From NCBI GenBank assembly GCA_002364735.1, contig DEZB01000005.1:1-23959 (forward strand): 23,959 bases of DNA, written 5' to 3'. Position numbers and translations under genes: made by a program. The stretch comes from Bacteroidales bacterium UBA3143 (lineage in GTDB: Bacteria; Bacteroidota; Bacteroidia; Bacteroidales; Dysgonomonadaceae). The notes beneath the pieces are model-generated. The model saw nothing but the letters and a program-made list of their open reading frames with translations, did not search any database and had not been told where the DNA came from. Within the stretch, counting starts at the first letter, position 1, and each line of letters starts with the position of its first letter. Shown here piece after piece: positions 7,929 through 15,644 of the stretch.

Positions 7929-8183
7929 ATGGAAGCAAATGAAATAGTGAAAGCTCAAATTTTGGAAATTGTAAAAGAACAACTCGAAAGTAACGACCCA
8001 CCTGAAACAAAAACTACTTACGAAAGATTAAAGAGAGAAGGTTTTAACGATTCTCAAGCCAAACAAATGATTGGTCAATGCGTGTCAGTTGAGTTGTTTG
8101 ACATTCTCAAATATGGTAAATCATTTGATGATATCAGGTATATTTATAATTTATCAAAACTGCCAGAAGAGCCTTTTGATTAA
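7929..8183 (+). CDS. Small conserved helical protein, function unknown
   Basis: An 84-residue hydrophilic protein with no signal peptide or membrane segment, predicted by eye to be mostly helical. It contains NDPPETKTTYERLKREGF followed by AKQMIGQCVSVELFDILK and a C-terminal RYIYNLSKLPEEPFD. Its composition and tidy ends look like a real gene. I recall proteins of this layout (N/D-PPE-x3-T-x-x-RL, then a helix with a central I/L-x-x-x-V/L-x-x-E) as a widespread family of unknown function, but I cannot name it. It is monocistronic and starts 180 bp from the divergent miaA unit. Confidence 0.75.
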   Translation: MEANEIVKAQILEIVKEQLESNDPPETKTTYERLKREGFNDSQAKQMIGQCVSVELFDILKYGKSFDDIRYIYNLSKLPEEPFD

Positions 8184-8432
8184 TACATTAGAAAAGAATT
8201 ATAACAATCCTCACAAATATATTCTATCCGTAAATAAATATTTTGATTATAATTATACAGTTCTGTTATTAAAAAATACAGGACCTCTCAAGCTTTCTCA
8301 AGCATAGTCATTTCGTTGGATATTAGAGCAGAAAGAATACTTTGATTGACAAACAAATTTTATAAAGCAGGCTATTCAAAGTTTGGAAATTGAGTATTGA
8401 AATCATATTTTCACTTTTTTCCCTCAAACCTA
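8184..8432. other. Intergenic stretch with no recognised feature
   Basis: AT-rich sequence between the small gene and the tRNA-Asn promoter. I see no conserved reading frame, strong hairpin or repeat. Confidence 0.6.
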
Positions 8433-8463
8433 TTGGATAATTCAAAAGTTTGTGCTACTTTTG
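8433..8463 (+). promoter_or_regulatory. Promoter of the tRNA-Asn pair
   Basis: TTGG at 8433-8436 (-33) and an exact TACTTTTG at 8456-8463 (-7 TAnnTTTG) are separated by 19 bp, the Bacteroidota sigma spacing. The first tRNA begins 26 bp after the -7 box. Confidence 0.75.
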
Positions 8464-8488
8464 CAACGCTTTTTAGGAAAGATAAAAT

Positions 8489-8562
8489 TCTTCAGTAGCT
8501 CAGTCGGTTAGAGCATCTGACTGTTAATCAGAGGGTCGCTGGTTCGAGTCCAGCCTGAAGAG
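8489..8562 (+). tRNA. tRNA-Asn (GTT), copy 1
   Basis: Full cloverleaf: acceptor TCTTCAG/CTGAAGA, D stem GCTC/GAGC, anticodon stem TCTGA/TCAGA with loop CTGTTAA (anticodon GTT at 8523-8525), T stem GCTGG/CCAGC with loop TTCGAGT, discriminator G. Length 74 nt; CCA is not encoded. Confidence 0.97.
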
Positions 8563-8594
8563 CTAAAAAGTTTAAGGTTTTATTAAGTACAAAT

Positions 8595-8668
8595 TCTTCA
8601 GTAGCTCAGTCGGTTAGAGCATCTGACTGTTAATCAGAGGGTCGCTGGTTCGAGTCCAGCCTGAAGAG
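8595..8668 (+). tRNA. tRNA-Asn (GTT), copy 2
   Basis: Identical to copy 1 over all 74 nt. The match continues a few bases into both flanks (AAAT before, CTAAAAAG after). The two copies are 32 bp apart, share one promoter and one terminator, and so are likely a recent tandem duplication. Confidence 0.97.
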
Positions 8669-8670
8669 CT

Positions 8671-8707
8671 AAAAAGGTGAGTTGTTTATTTACGACTCAC
8701 CTTTTTT
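8671..8707 (+). terminator. Terminator of the tRNA-Asn unit
   Basis: AAAAAGGTGAGT pairs with ACTCACCTTTTT around a short loop and runs into a T-tract (8702-8707), immediately after the second tRNA. Confidence 0.88.
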
Positions 8708-8922
8708 GTTTGTATAATCTTTCCATAACTTAAAACTTACCGTTAAGTATCCTGATAAATCTCCTACAATGATAGATTTACTTACATTTTTACCTATAGA
8801 TCGCACAACTATTGTATGAATCTGCTTAGTGCTTAGCTAACTTTTTTTTAATGTATTGCGCTTCTCAGGTCAGTCATAATTAAAAAAGTTATTGATTCTT
8901 TTTTCGAAATAAAACAATTATG

Positions 8923-8953
8923 TTTGTTGCTCGTTATTTAAACATGTCCTTTG
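8923..8953 (+). promoter_or_regulatory. Possible promoter of the dehydrogenase/AlkD unit
   Basis: TTTG at 8923-8926 and GTCCTTTG at 8946-8953, 19 bp apart. The -7 element departs from TAnnTTTG at its first two bases only in part. It lies 45 bp before the dehydrogenase start. The rest of 8708-8998 shows nothing I recognise. Confidence 0.35.
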
Positions 8954-8998
8954 CAACGATATGAAATATAAACCCTCATTCGAATAAATAAAACCACA

Positions 8999-9952
8999 AT
9001 GAAAAAAGCGCTTATTACCTACAATCTTAATCCTGAAGTAGCTAAAGAGTTAGATGGAAAGATAGATTATACGCTTCCCAATAAGTCTGGATTTAGACGA
9101 GAAGAAGTGTTGGAGATGATTGCTGACTTCCATGTTTTAGTTCCAAACTTTAGCTTCTATACCGACAAAGAAATAATGGATAAAGGAACAAAACTGGAAT
9201 TAATTTCAAATTTTGGAGTTGGATACAACAATATAGATGTGGATTATGCCAAACAAAAAGACATAGCTGTTACTAATATCCCTAACTCGGTTTTGGAACC
9301 AACAGCAGAGTTTGCATTTTCTTTATTGTTAGCAGCAGGTAGAAGAATTGGATATTACGATAGAAAAATTAGAGTTCCCAAAGGGTTAAGTTGGGGTCTT
9401 TATGACGAACCCGGTTTACCTATATTTGGCAAATCTTTGGGCATTATTGGTATGGGGCGGATTGGGCAAGCATTAGCTCGCAGAGCTGTGGCTTCTGGTA
9501 TGCATATTATGTATCACAACCGAAACAGACTTGACAAAGCAATTGAAGAAAAATACAACGCAAAATATGTGTCTTTAGAAACATTGTTGCAAACAGCTGA
9601 TTACGTATCATTGAACGCTCCTTCATCTGAAGAAACCATTCACATGATTGGCAAAAAAGAATTGGAGCTGATGAAGCCTACTGCTGTTTTCATTAACACG
9701 GCAAGGGGCAACATGGTAGATGAAATTGCATTGACCAAGGCACTAAAAGAAAAACAAATATGGGCTGCAGGTTTAGATGTTTTTGAGAATGAGCCAAAAG
9801 TAACTCCAGAACTATTGAAGCTTGACAATGTAGTGCTGACACCACATGCAGCCACAAAAACATTGGAAGCCCGCTATGAAATGGGATTAGAGATGGTTCG
9901 CAACATATTAGGATTTTATTTCGACACCCACCCTATTTCGCGAGTGGTTTAA
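8999..9952 (+). CDS. D-isomer-specific 2-hydroxyacid dehydrogenase (NAD-dependent)
   Basis: Cytosolic NAD(P)H-dependent reductase of 2-keto acids, 317 residues. The Rossmann glycine motif GMGRIG (151-156) is flanked by the family's FGKSLGII. The catalytic triad is visible as Arg236 (NTARG), Glu265 (VFENEP) and His283 (LTPHAATKT). The usual HIGSAT after the catalytic His is HAATKT here. N-terminal NFGVGYNNID matches the substrate-binding loop of the glyoxylate/hydroxypyruvate reductase-like group, but the exact substrate cannot be assigned. The AlkD-like gene follows after 11 bp, so the two are likely co-transcribed. Confidence 0.92.
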   Translation: MKKALITYNLNPEVAKELDGKIDYTLPNKSGFRREEVLEMIADFHVLVPNFSFYTDKEIMDKGTKLELISNFGVGYNNIDVDYAKQKDIAVTNIPNSVLEPTAEFAFSLLLAAGRRIGYYDRKIRVPKGLSWGLYDEPGLPIFGKSLGIIGMGRIGQALARRAVASGMHIMYHNRNRLDKAIEEKYNAKYVSLETLLQTADYVSLNAPSSEETIHMIGKKELELMKPTAVFINTARGNMVDEIALTKALKEKQIWAAGLDVFENEPKVTPELLKLDNVVLTPHAATKTLEARYEMGLEMVRNILGFYFDTHPISRVV

Positions 9953-9963
9953 TAAGATAGAAG

Positions 9964-10695
9964 ATGCAAGCAGAAACAATCAAGAATGAACTCATTGCTT
10001 TAGGCAATCCTGAAAAAGCAATACTTCTATCCTCATTTTTCCAAACCAAAGAAGGACAGTATGCTCACGGCGATATTTTTTTGGGTGTAACTGTGCCACA
10101 AATAAGAAAAACGGTAGTGCCATATAAAGTGCTGCCTTTAGAAGAAATAAAAAAACTATTGAGCAGTAAGTTTCATGAGTGCCGATTTGCAGCACTTGTT
10201 TTGCTTGTCGATCAATTTGAGCGTAGAGATGACTCTTTGCAAGAAAAAGTCTACAATTTCTATTTGAGTAACACCCTACACATCAACAGCTGGGATTTAG
10301 TAGACCTATCCGCACACAAAATAGTGGGTGCGTGGCTCATAGACAAAGATCGCTCAAGGCTTTATGATTTGGCAAAAAGCAATTGGCTATGGGATCAGCG
10401 CATTGCCATAGTAGCTACTTTTGCCTTCATTCGCAAGAATGATTTTGACGATATATTACGTCTTTCCACTTATTTTTTAACGCACAGCCATCACCTCATT
10501 CACAAAGCTTGCGGATGGATGTTGCGTGAAGTGGGCAAAAGAGATATCACAATTTTACAAGACTTCTTAGATAAACACGCATCACAGATGCCTCGCGTAA
10601 TGCTTCGATATGCTATTGAAAAACTGTCAGAAGAAGAAAGAAAGGCTTACCTTTACACTCCAAATAGCATCAGAAATAAAAAAACGTTACTTTAA
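9964..10695 (+). CDS. AlkD-like DNA alkylation repair protein
   Basis: HEAT-repeat DNA glycosylase family that excises N3- and N7-alkylated purines. The 243 residues contain the family segments GVTVPQIRK, NSWDLVDLSAHKIVG (Trp110 and Asp114 corresponding to the Trp/Asp pair of AlkD), the WLWDQRIAIVATFAFI helix, HHLIHKACGWMLREVGKRD and MPRVMLRYAIEKLSEEERK. The end is basic and short. It is second in a two-gene unit behind the 2-hydroxyacid dehydrogenase; no functional link between the two is evident. Confidence 0.92.
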   Translation: MQAETIKNELIALGNPEKAILLSSFFQTKEGQYAHGDIFLGVTVPQIRKTVVPYKVLPLEEIKKLLSSKFHECRFAALVLLVDQFERRDDSLQEKVYNFYLSNTLHINSWDLVDLSAHKIVGAWLIDKDRSRLYDLAKSNWLWDQRIAIVATFAFIRKNDFDDILRLSTYFLTHSHHLIHKACGWMLREVGKRDITILQDFLDKHASQMPRVMLRYAIEKLSEEERKAYLYTPNSIRNKKTLL

Positions 10696-10917
10696 TACAT
10701 CAATAAAGACACTCAATTCTTAATGAATTAGTAACTGCTAAGCTGACAAAACAAACCTATTGTAAAATAAAACCAAAAAACATTTGTTAATCTCTAAAAA
10801 CTGGTAGTTAAAACGTAAACCTTGAACAATAAATGAGAGTAACTGTTTTAACTATTAGAAATTTCGGGGGATAGATAAATCCAAGAAATTTAAGTATGAA
10901 TTAAACAAAAAATTATT

Positions 10918-11538
10918 ATGAGAAAATTTAAACTATCACTTATTATTGCATTCTTCGGAATGGTTACACTCGCAGGTGCTCAATCTGTTTCTTACAGTAT
11001 TAAAGGTGGATTAAATATGTCAAATTTCTACGCAGATGACCTTGATGACAAAGACATGAAAGTTGGTTTCCACGTTGGTATTGGTGCAGACTTTGAATTT
11101 GCTCCAAACATTGCTTTACAAACAGGTCTATTCTATTCAACCAAAGGAGCTGAATATTTAAGTAAAGATGATGGTGATCCTATTGATGTAAATGTATCAG
11201 CAAACTACTTACAACTTCCAATACATGTTGCATACAAAATTGATGTAACTCCAGGAACTAAAGTAGTATTGCATGCAGGACCATATATTGCTTATGGTAT
11301 TGGTGGAAAGGCAAAAGCTGGGACATTAGAAATGGATACTTTCAAAGATGATGCAATGTTAGATGTATTCAATGGATTGAAGCCTTTTGATGCGGGTCTC
11401 GGTCTTGGTGTTGGTGCTGAATTTGGACCAATTTTAGTTGATATTGGTTGGGATATGGGTCTAACAAATCTTGCAAGATCAAGCAACGTTGATGTAAAAA
11501 ATCAAAATGCTTACATTTCATTGGGATATAAATTTTAG
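10918..11538 (+). CDS. Outer-membrane beta-barrel protein (porin/PorT-like), copy A
   Basis: A 206-residue secreted protein. It has a Lys-rich N terminus and a hydrophobic core ending in GAQ, a typical Bacteroidota signal peptide with cleavage near residue 21. The mature part begins with SIKGGLNMSNF and consists of alternating strands (FEFAPNIALQTGLFYS, SANYLQLPIHVAYKIDV, VVLHAGPYIAYGIGG, AGLGLGVGAEFG). It ends GYKF with a C-terminal Phe, as outer-membrane barrels do. This is the small barrel family common in Bacteroidota; its role is unknown. It is paralogous to the next gene and has its own terminator. Confidence 0.87.
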   Translation: MRKFKLSLIIAFFGMVTLAGAQSVSYSIKGGLNMSNFYADDLDDKDMKVGFHVGIGADFEFAPNIALQTGLFYSTKGAEYLSKDDGDPIDVNVSANYLQLPIHVAYKIDVTPGTKVVLHAGPYIAYGIGGKAKAGTLEMDTFKDDAMLDVFNGLKPFDAGLGLGVGAEFGPILVDIGWDMGLTNLARSSNVDVKNQNAYISLGYKF

Positions 11539-11555
11539 TATATAAAATAATATTT

Positions 11556-11591
11556 AAAAAGCATCGTCCAACAGTTGGACGATGCTTTTTT
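11556..11591 (+). terminator. Terminator after beta-barrel gene A
   Basis: AAAAAGCATCGTCCAA pairs perfectly with TTGGACGATGCTTTTT around a 3-nt loop and ends in six T. The A-run on the left makes it potentially bidirectional, but no leftward gene needs it. Confidence 0.92.
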
Positions 11592-11677
11592 GTGAGTAAT
11601 TGTGTTGTAAACACCATCATCTATTTAAATAATCAACTACTCTTTGCATATTACAATCAGAATCAAATATAATTACT

Positions 11678-11685
11678 TATTTTTG
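11678..11685 (+). promoter_or_regulatory. Possible -7 box of beta-barrel gene B
   Basis: TATTTTTG matches TAnnTTTG about 100 bp before the gene B start. No TTG at the expected -33 spacing was found. With a terminator upstream, gene B must have its own promoter. Confidence 0.35.
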
Positions 11686-11784
11686 CAAATATCTCTTGTT
11701 CGAACAAAAAAGAGAACACTCTTTTAATTTATGAGAACATTATAAGACAGCATTATTATCAACACAAAACAAATAGAACTAACA

Positions 11785-12438
11785 ATGAAAAAAATTAAAC
11801 TATCTCTTATTACGGCTTTTTTAGCTATGGTTACGATGGTAAGCGCTCAATCTGCTTCATTAAATATTAAAGGTGGACTTAATTTATCTAACTTTTATGG
11901 TGAAAATCTTTCCGATAAAAACATGAAGCCTGGCTTTCACATTGGTGTGGGTACCGATTTAGAGTTTGTGCATAATGTATCATTGCAAACTGGTTTGTAT
12001 TTTTCAGCGAAAGGTGCTAAATATAATTATTACTCTAAGCTAACAGATGATGTTGAGTTTGATGTAAGTGCAAATTATTTACAGCTACCCATACATCTTG
12101 CCTATAAAATTGATGTTAAACCTGGAACAAAATTGGTGCTACGTGGTGGTACCTTTTTAGCTTATGGTATTGGTGGAAATAGAAAAATATCAAACTACAG
12201 ACCAGACCTCGAGTTTATTTTTGGAAAACAAGATTTAAATTCATTTGATAAAAATCATGGGCTAAAACGATTTGATACAGGAGTAGGTCTTGGTATCGGC
12301 GTAGAATTTAGTTATTTAACCGTTGATTTAGGTTGGGATATGGGTCTGGTGGACTTAGCAAAAGAAAATAAAGCAATTGTTATAAAACAAACTGTTAAAA
12401 CCCAAAGTGCATATTTATCTGTGGGATATAAGTTCTAA
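11785..12438 (+). CDS. Outer-membrane beta-barrel protein, paralogue copy B
   Basis: A 217-residue paralogue of the preceding gene. The signal peptide is almost superimposable (KLSLITAFLAMVTMVSAQ) and the same landmarks appear in order: NIKGGLNLSNFYG, SLQTGLYFSAKGA, VSANYLQLPIHLAYKIDV, LAYGIGG, VGLGIGVEF, GWDMGLVDLA and terminal GYKF. It differs mainly in two longer loops, after SAKGA and after AYGIGG, where surface-exposed turns would be expected. Gene duplication followed by loop divergence is the simplest reading. Confidence 0.87.
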   Translation: MKKIKLSLITAFLAMVTMVSAQSASLNIKGGLNLSNFYGENLSDKNMKPGFHIGVGTDLEFVHNVSLQTGLYFSAKGAKYNYYSKLTDDVEFDVSANYLQLPIHLAYKIDVKPGTKLVLRGGTFLAYGIGGNRKISNYRPDLEFIFGKQDLNSFDKNHGLKRFDTGVGLGIGVEFSYLTVDLGWDMGLVDLAKENKAIVIKQTVKTQSAYLSVGYKF

Positions 12439-12472
12439 TAAGTTTTGAAAAATATTTCATAAACTATAATGT

Positions 12473-12509
12473 AAAAAGCACTGACCTTAATGGGTTCAGT
12501 GCTTTTTTT
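12473..12509 (+). terminator. Terminator after beta-barrel gene B
   Basis: AAAAAGCACTGA pairs with TCAGTGCTTTTT around an interior of about 11 nt and is followed by further T (to 12509). Confidence 0.85.
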
Positions 12510-12597
12510 ATTATGTAGAAGTAGAAGATGACTGTTAAGAGCTATATTAGCAGCAATTCATGCAACAATTCATCTATAAGATGAGTAAAATATATGT

Positions 12598-12637
12598 AAA
12601 AAAAAAGACTTACATTTTTAGTGTAAGTCTTTTTTTG
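12598..12637 (-). terminator. Terminator of tRNA-Val
   Basis: Read leftward, GACTTACA (12629-12622) pairs with TGTAAGTC (12614-12607), extended by A/T runs. The T-tract 12606-12598 follows. It starts 4 nt after the tRNA 3' end. Confidence 0.88.
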
Positions 12638-12641
12638 GAAG

Positions 12642-12716
12642 TGGGCGTTGACGGATTCGAACCGCCGACCCTCTGCTTGTAAGGCAGATGCTCTGAACCA
12701 GCTGAGCTAAACGCCC
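12642..12716 (-). tRNA. tRNA-Val (TAC)
   Basis: On the minus strand: acceptor GGGCGTT/AACGCCC, D stem GCTC/GAGC, anticodon stem TCTGC/GCAGA with loop CTTACAA (anticodon TAC), T stem GGCGG/CCGTC (one G-T pair) with loop TTCGAAT, discriminator A. Length 75 nt, no encoded CCA. It stands alone between beta-barrel gene B and purB. Confidence 0.97.
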
Positions 12717-12777
12717 GATATGTATTTTACTTTCCTTTTTGTCTTTCTCTTAAGACGTGTTCTTTTGAAAAGCGATG

Positions 12778-12808
12778 CAAAGATATACTCTTTTTTGATA
12801 TGCGCAAA
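12778..12808 (-). promoter_or_regulatory. Promoter of tRNA-Val
   Basis: On the minus strand TTTG (12808-12805) and TATCTTTG (12785-12778) are 19 bp apart, a full match to the Bacteroidota -33/-7 arrangement. The -7 box is about 60 bp before the tRNA. Confidence 0.75.
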
Positions 12809-12858
12809 ATAAATTCAATATTTTTCTTCAATAATTTTTACTTTCACTTTAAAATTGA

Positions 12859-12866
12859 TATTTTTG
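12859..12866 (+). promoter_or_regulatory. Possible -7 box for the purB leader
   Basis: TATTTTTG matches TAnnTTTG, about 95 bp before the leader ORF and 150 bp before purB. The -33 side is only T-rich. It is divergent from the tRNA-Val promoter. Confidence 0.4.
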
Positions 12867-12960
12867 CACTATTAATTGGTTAGTTGATAAAGACACACAG
12901 AAACGATAATACGTAGACGTAGTGAACACTACTATAAACAAGAAACAAACAAGGATAAAT

Positions 12961-13017
12961 ATGAAAGCGATTTTATTTTTATTCAAAAGAAATAAACCGA
13001 GCTACACATTCTTATAA
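12961..13017 (+). CDS. Putative 18-residue leader ORF overlapping the purB start
   Basis: ATG at 12961 encodes MKAILFLFKRNKPSYTFL and stops in a TAATG that shares one A with the purB ATG. It is in a different frame from purB, so it is not an N-terminal extension. The bases before it (AAGGATAAAT) are the best ribosome-binding-like sequence in this leader, whereas purB itself has none just upstream. Translational coupling is the natural reading. There is no run of one amino acid to suggest classical attenuation. A short ORF like this can also arise by chance. Confidence 0.4.
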   Translation: MKAILFLFKRNKPSYTFL

Positions 13018-14360
13018 TGAATACAAACGAGCTATTAGCCATTTCTCCTATCGATGGCAGATACAATAAACAAACTGAATTATTAGGTGAATATTTTTCG
13101 GAATATGCACTCATGAAGTTTCGAATGCATGTGGAAATAGAGTACTTTATTTCGTTATGCGAAATTCCCATTCCACAATTAAAAGAGTTTCCCAAAGATA
13201 AAATTGAAGCTCTGCGTAAAATAACTCTTGATTTTTCATTGGAAGATGGTAAAGAGATTAAGGAAATAGAATCTGTAACCAATCACGATGTAAAAGCCAT
13301 TGAGTATTTCGTTAAGCATAAATTTGACGGACTTGGATTGGATCAATATAAAGAATTTATCCATTTTGGTTTGACTTCTCAGGACATAAACAATACTGCT
13401 TTCCCTATAATGTGGAAAAATGCGTTGCAAATGGTTTACATTCCACAACTTGAATCGCTTTGCAGTATTCTTTCTAAGCTATCAATTGAATGGAACGATG
13501 TGCCAATGCTTGCCAGAACTCATGGACAACCAGCATCGCCTACTCGTCTGGGTAAAGAGATAAAAGTATTTGAATACAGACTGCTCACTCAGATACAAAA
13601 TTTGAAGTCGTTGCCTTTTACAGCTAAGTTTGGTGGTGCTACTGGAAACTTCAATGCGCACAAGGTAGCCTACCCTACGATTAACTGGAAAGAGTTTGGA
13701 TCGAACTTTTTGGCAATCAAACTTGGTTTGACACGAGAGGAATACACAACCCAAATTTCAAATTATGATCAACTGAGTGCATCTTTTGATGCCATCAAAC
13801 GTATACATACAATACTGATTGATATGACGCGCGATTTCTGGCAATACATATCAATGGACTATTTTAAACAAAAGATAAAAGAAGGCGAAGTAGGATCATC
13901 GGCTATGCCCCACAAGGTGAATCCCATTGACTTTGAAAATGCGGAGGGTAATTTAGGAATTGCCAACTCAATTTTAGAACATTTGTCTGCCAAACTACCT
14001 ATTTCTCGATTACAAAGAGACTTAACAGATTCCACTGTATTGCGAAATATTGGTGTGCCATTGGCTCACGGATTAATTGCGTTAAAAAGTACAACAAAAG
14101 GACTTAATAAATTGTTATTAAATAACAGCAAAATTAATAACGATTTAGAAAACAATTGGGCTGTTGTAGCAGAAGCAATTCAAACAGTTTTACGTAGAGA
14201 AGGTTATCCAGAGCCATATGAAGCATTAAAAGCCCTTACACGAACAAACAAACAAATCACAAAAGATAGTATTCAGGAATTTATCGCACAGTTAAACGTT
14301 AATGATGACGTGAAACAAGAATTAAATTCAATCAGTCCTCAAAATTATACAGGAATATAA
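13017..14360 (+). CDS. purB: Adenylosuccinate lyase
   Basis: Catalyses two fumarate-releasing eliminations in purine synthesis: SAICAR to AICAR, and adenylosuccinate to AMP. The 447 residues match the E. coli-type enzyme: N-terminal AISPIDGRY and FSEYALMKFR, FIHFGLTSQDINN, the general acid region ARTHGQPASPT (His169), GGATGNFNAH and the superfamily signature SSAMPHKVNP (294-303) carrying the catalytic Ser loop. It ends in a short tail consistent with the family. The start at 13017 overlaps the upstream leader ORF. The next gene follows 87 bp later. Confidence 0.97.
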   Translation: MNTNELLAISPIDGRYNKQTELLGEYFSEYALMKFRMHVEIEYFISLCEIPIPQLKEFPKDKIEALRKITLDFSLEDGKEIKEIESVTNHDVKAIEYFVKHKFDGLGLDQYKEFIHFGLTSQDINNTAFPIMWKNALQMVYIPQLESLCSILSKLSIEWNDVPMLARTHGQPASPTRLGKEIKVFEYRLLTQIQNLKSLPFTAKFGGATGNFNAHKVAYPTINWKEFGSNFLAIKLGLTREEYTTQISNYDQLSASFDAIKRIHTILIDMTRDFWQYISMDYFKQKIKEGEVGSSAMPHKVNPIDFENAEGNLGIANSILEHLSAKLPISRLQRDLTDSTVLRNIGVPLAHGLIALKSTTKGLNKLLLNNSKINNDLENNWAVVAEAIQTVLRREGYPEPYEALKALTRTNKQITKDSIQEFIAQLNVNDDVKQELNSISPQNYTGI

Positions 14361-14447
14361 ATAACAACATAAGTAAATCTTTAATTATTTAGTTATGCCG
14401 TGAGGCAATTAATAACACAGAACCATTAAATTAACAAGAACAAAAAG

Positions 14448-15644
14448 ATGAAAAGCGACAACGAAGAAAAGCACGAACAGATGAGTGAAGGAGGAACAAA
14501 TGAAAAACAATCTTCTTCAAATAAAGACGGCAATAAAGAAAAAAAGGTGATTAATAAAATCCCAAGAAGTAATCAAGATCCTGGACAAGAACGTAAACAA
14601 CAATCTTCTTATAATAGCAGACCTGATCAAGTTAAAAAACGCAGACCACGTGTTGGAGAGCGAGGATACGCTTCTGATCAAAGAAATAGACCATCATCGT
14701 CTGACAGATACCAACCATCGGATAGATATTCATCGTCCGACAGATATCAACCATCAGATAGATACGCATCTCCATCATCAGATAGAGGCAGAAGCCAATC
14801 TAACTATCCCCCCGCAAAAAGAGGTGGTGGGTACGGTCAAGCTTATGGTCCAAAAAAGGTGATAAAACCACTAAACAAGAAGAAACCATTTAAACAAATT
14901 AAGTATAAAGAAAGTGCTGATCCTAATGCACCTATACGTTTGAACAAATACTTAGCTAATGCGGGTGTATGCTCACGTCGTGAAGCTGACGAATTTATTC
15001 AGGCTGGCGTGGTAAAAGTAAATGGTGAAGTGGTGAAAGAATTGGGAACTAAAATAATACGCGCTGATAACGTAACGTTTCAAGATAAACCAATTTCGCT
15101 TGAAAGCAAGGTGTATGTACTATTGAACAAGCCAAAAGGATTTGTAACTACAACTGACGATCCAGAGAACAGAAAAACTGTAATGGACTTAGTTAGAAGT
15201 GCTTGCTCTGAAAGGATTTATCCAGTGGGTAGATTAGACAGAGGCACAACAGGTGTTTTGCTCCTCACAAATGATGGAGATTTAGCATCAAAGTTGACTC
15301 ATCCTAAATATGAGAAAAGAAAGATATACCAAGTATGGGTTGATAAACCTGTGACAATAGAACACATGCAAGCCATTGCTGACGGTGTAGAGCTGGAAGA
15401 TGGAGAAATTTTGGTTGATGCAATAAGTTACGTTTCCGAAGATGATTTAACTCAAATTGGTATTGAAATTCATTCTGGTAAAAACCGAATAGTACGACGT
15501 CTGTTTGAAAAGTTTGACTATAGGGTGCTAAAATTAGATCGTGTGTACTTTGCAGGTCTAACTAAAAAGAACTTATCGAGAGGAAGATGGCGCTATTTGA
15601 CAGAAAAAGAAGTGAACATGCTTCGAATGGGAGCTTTCGATTAA
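14448..15644 (+). CDS. rluB: RsuA/RluB-family rRNA pseudouridine synthase with long disordered N-terminal extension
   Basis: Converts a specific uridine in rRNA to pseudouridine. The S4 RNA-binding domain starts at residue 162 (IRLNKYLANAGVCSRREADE). The catalytic segment is VGRLDRGTTGVLLLTNDGDL with nucleophile Asp264. IHSGKNRIVRRLFE, near the end, is the family's RNA-contact motif. RluB (23S) fits better than RsuA, but the target is not certain. Residues 1-160 are low-complexity and rich in Ser, Lys, Arg, Gln and Asp, with near-repeats of SSSDRYQPSDRY at about 83-106 and a glycine patch (KRGGGYGQAYG). Such extensions are common on Bacteroidota RluB-like proteins and probably bind RNA. Confidence 0.9.
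   Translation: MKSDNEEKHEQMSEGGTNEKQSSSNKDGNKEKKVINKIPRSNQDPGQERKQQSSYNSRPDQVKKRRPRVGERGYASDQRNRPSSSDRYQPSDRYSSSDRYQPSDRYASPSSDRGRSQSNYPPAKRGGGYGQAYGPKKVIKPLNKKKPFKQIKYKESADPNAPIRLNKYLANAGVCSRREADEFIQAGVVKVNGEVVKELGTKIIRADNVTFQDKPISLESKVYVLLNKPKGFVTTTDDPENRKTVMDLVRSACSERIYPVGRLDRGTTGVLLLTNDGDLASKLTHPKYEKRKIYQVWVDKPVTIEHMQAIADGVELEDGEILVDAISYVSEDDLTQIGIEIHSGKNRIVRRLFEKFDYRVLKLDRVYFAGLTKKNLSRGRWRYLTEKEVNMLRMGAFD
14697..14768 (+). repeat. In-frame coding repeat in the pseudouridine synthase extension
   Basis: Two 36-bp units, each encoding a variant of SDRYQPSDRY plus two or three serine/alanine residues, differ mainly at third codon positions. Synonymous drift with a conserved peptide suggests selection on the protein repeat. 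Confidence 0.7.

Noticed and set aside
10779..10786. -7 box for beta-barrel gene A (AACATTTG)
   Set aside because: The match to TAnnTTTG is incomplete and the nearest TTG is at 16 bp, not about 19; distance to the gene is also long.
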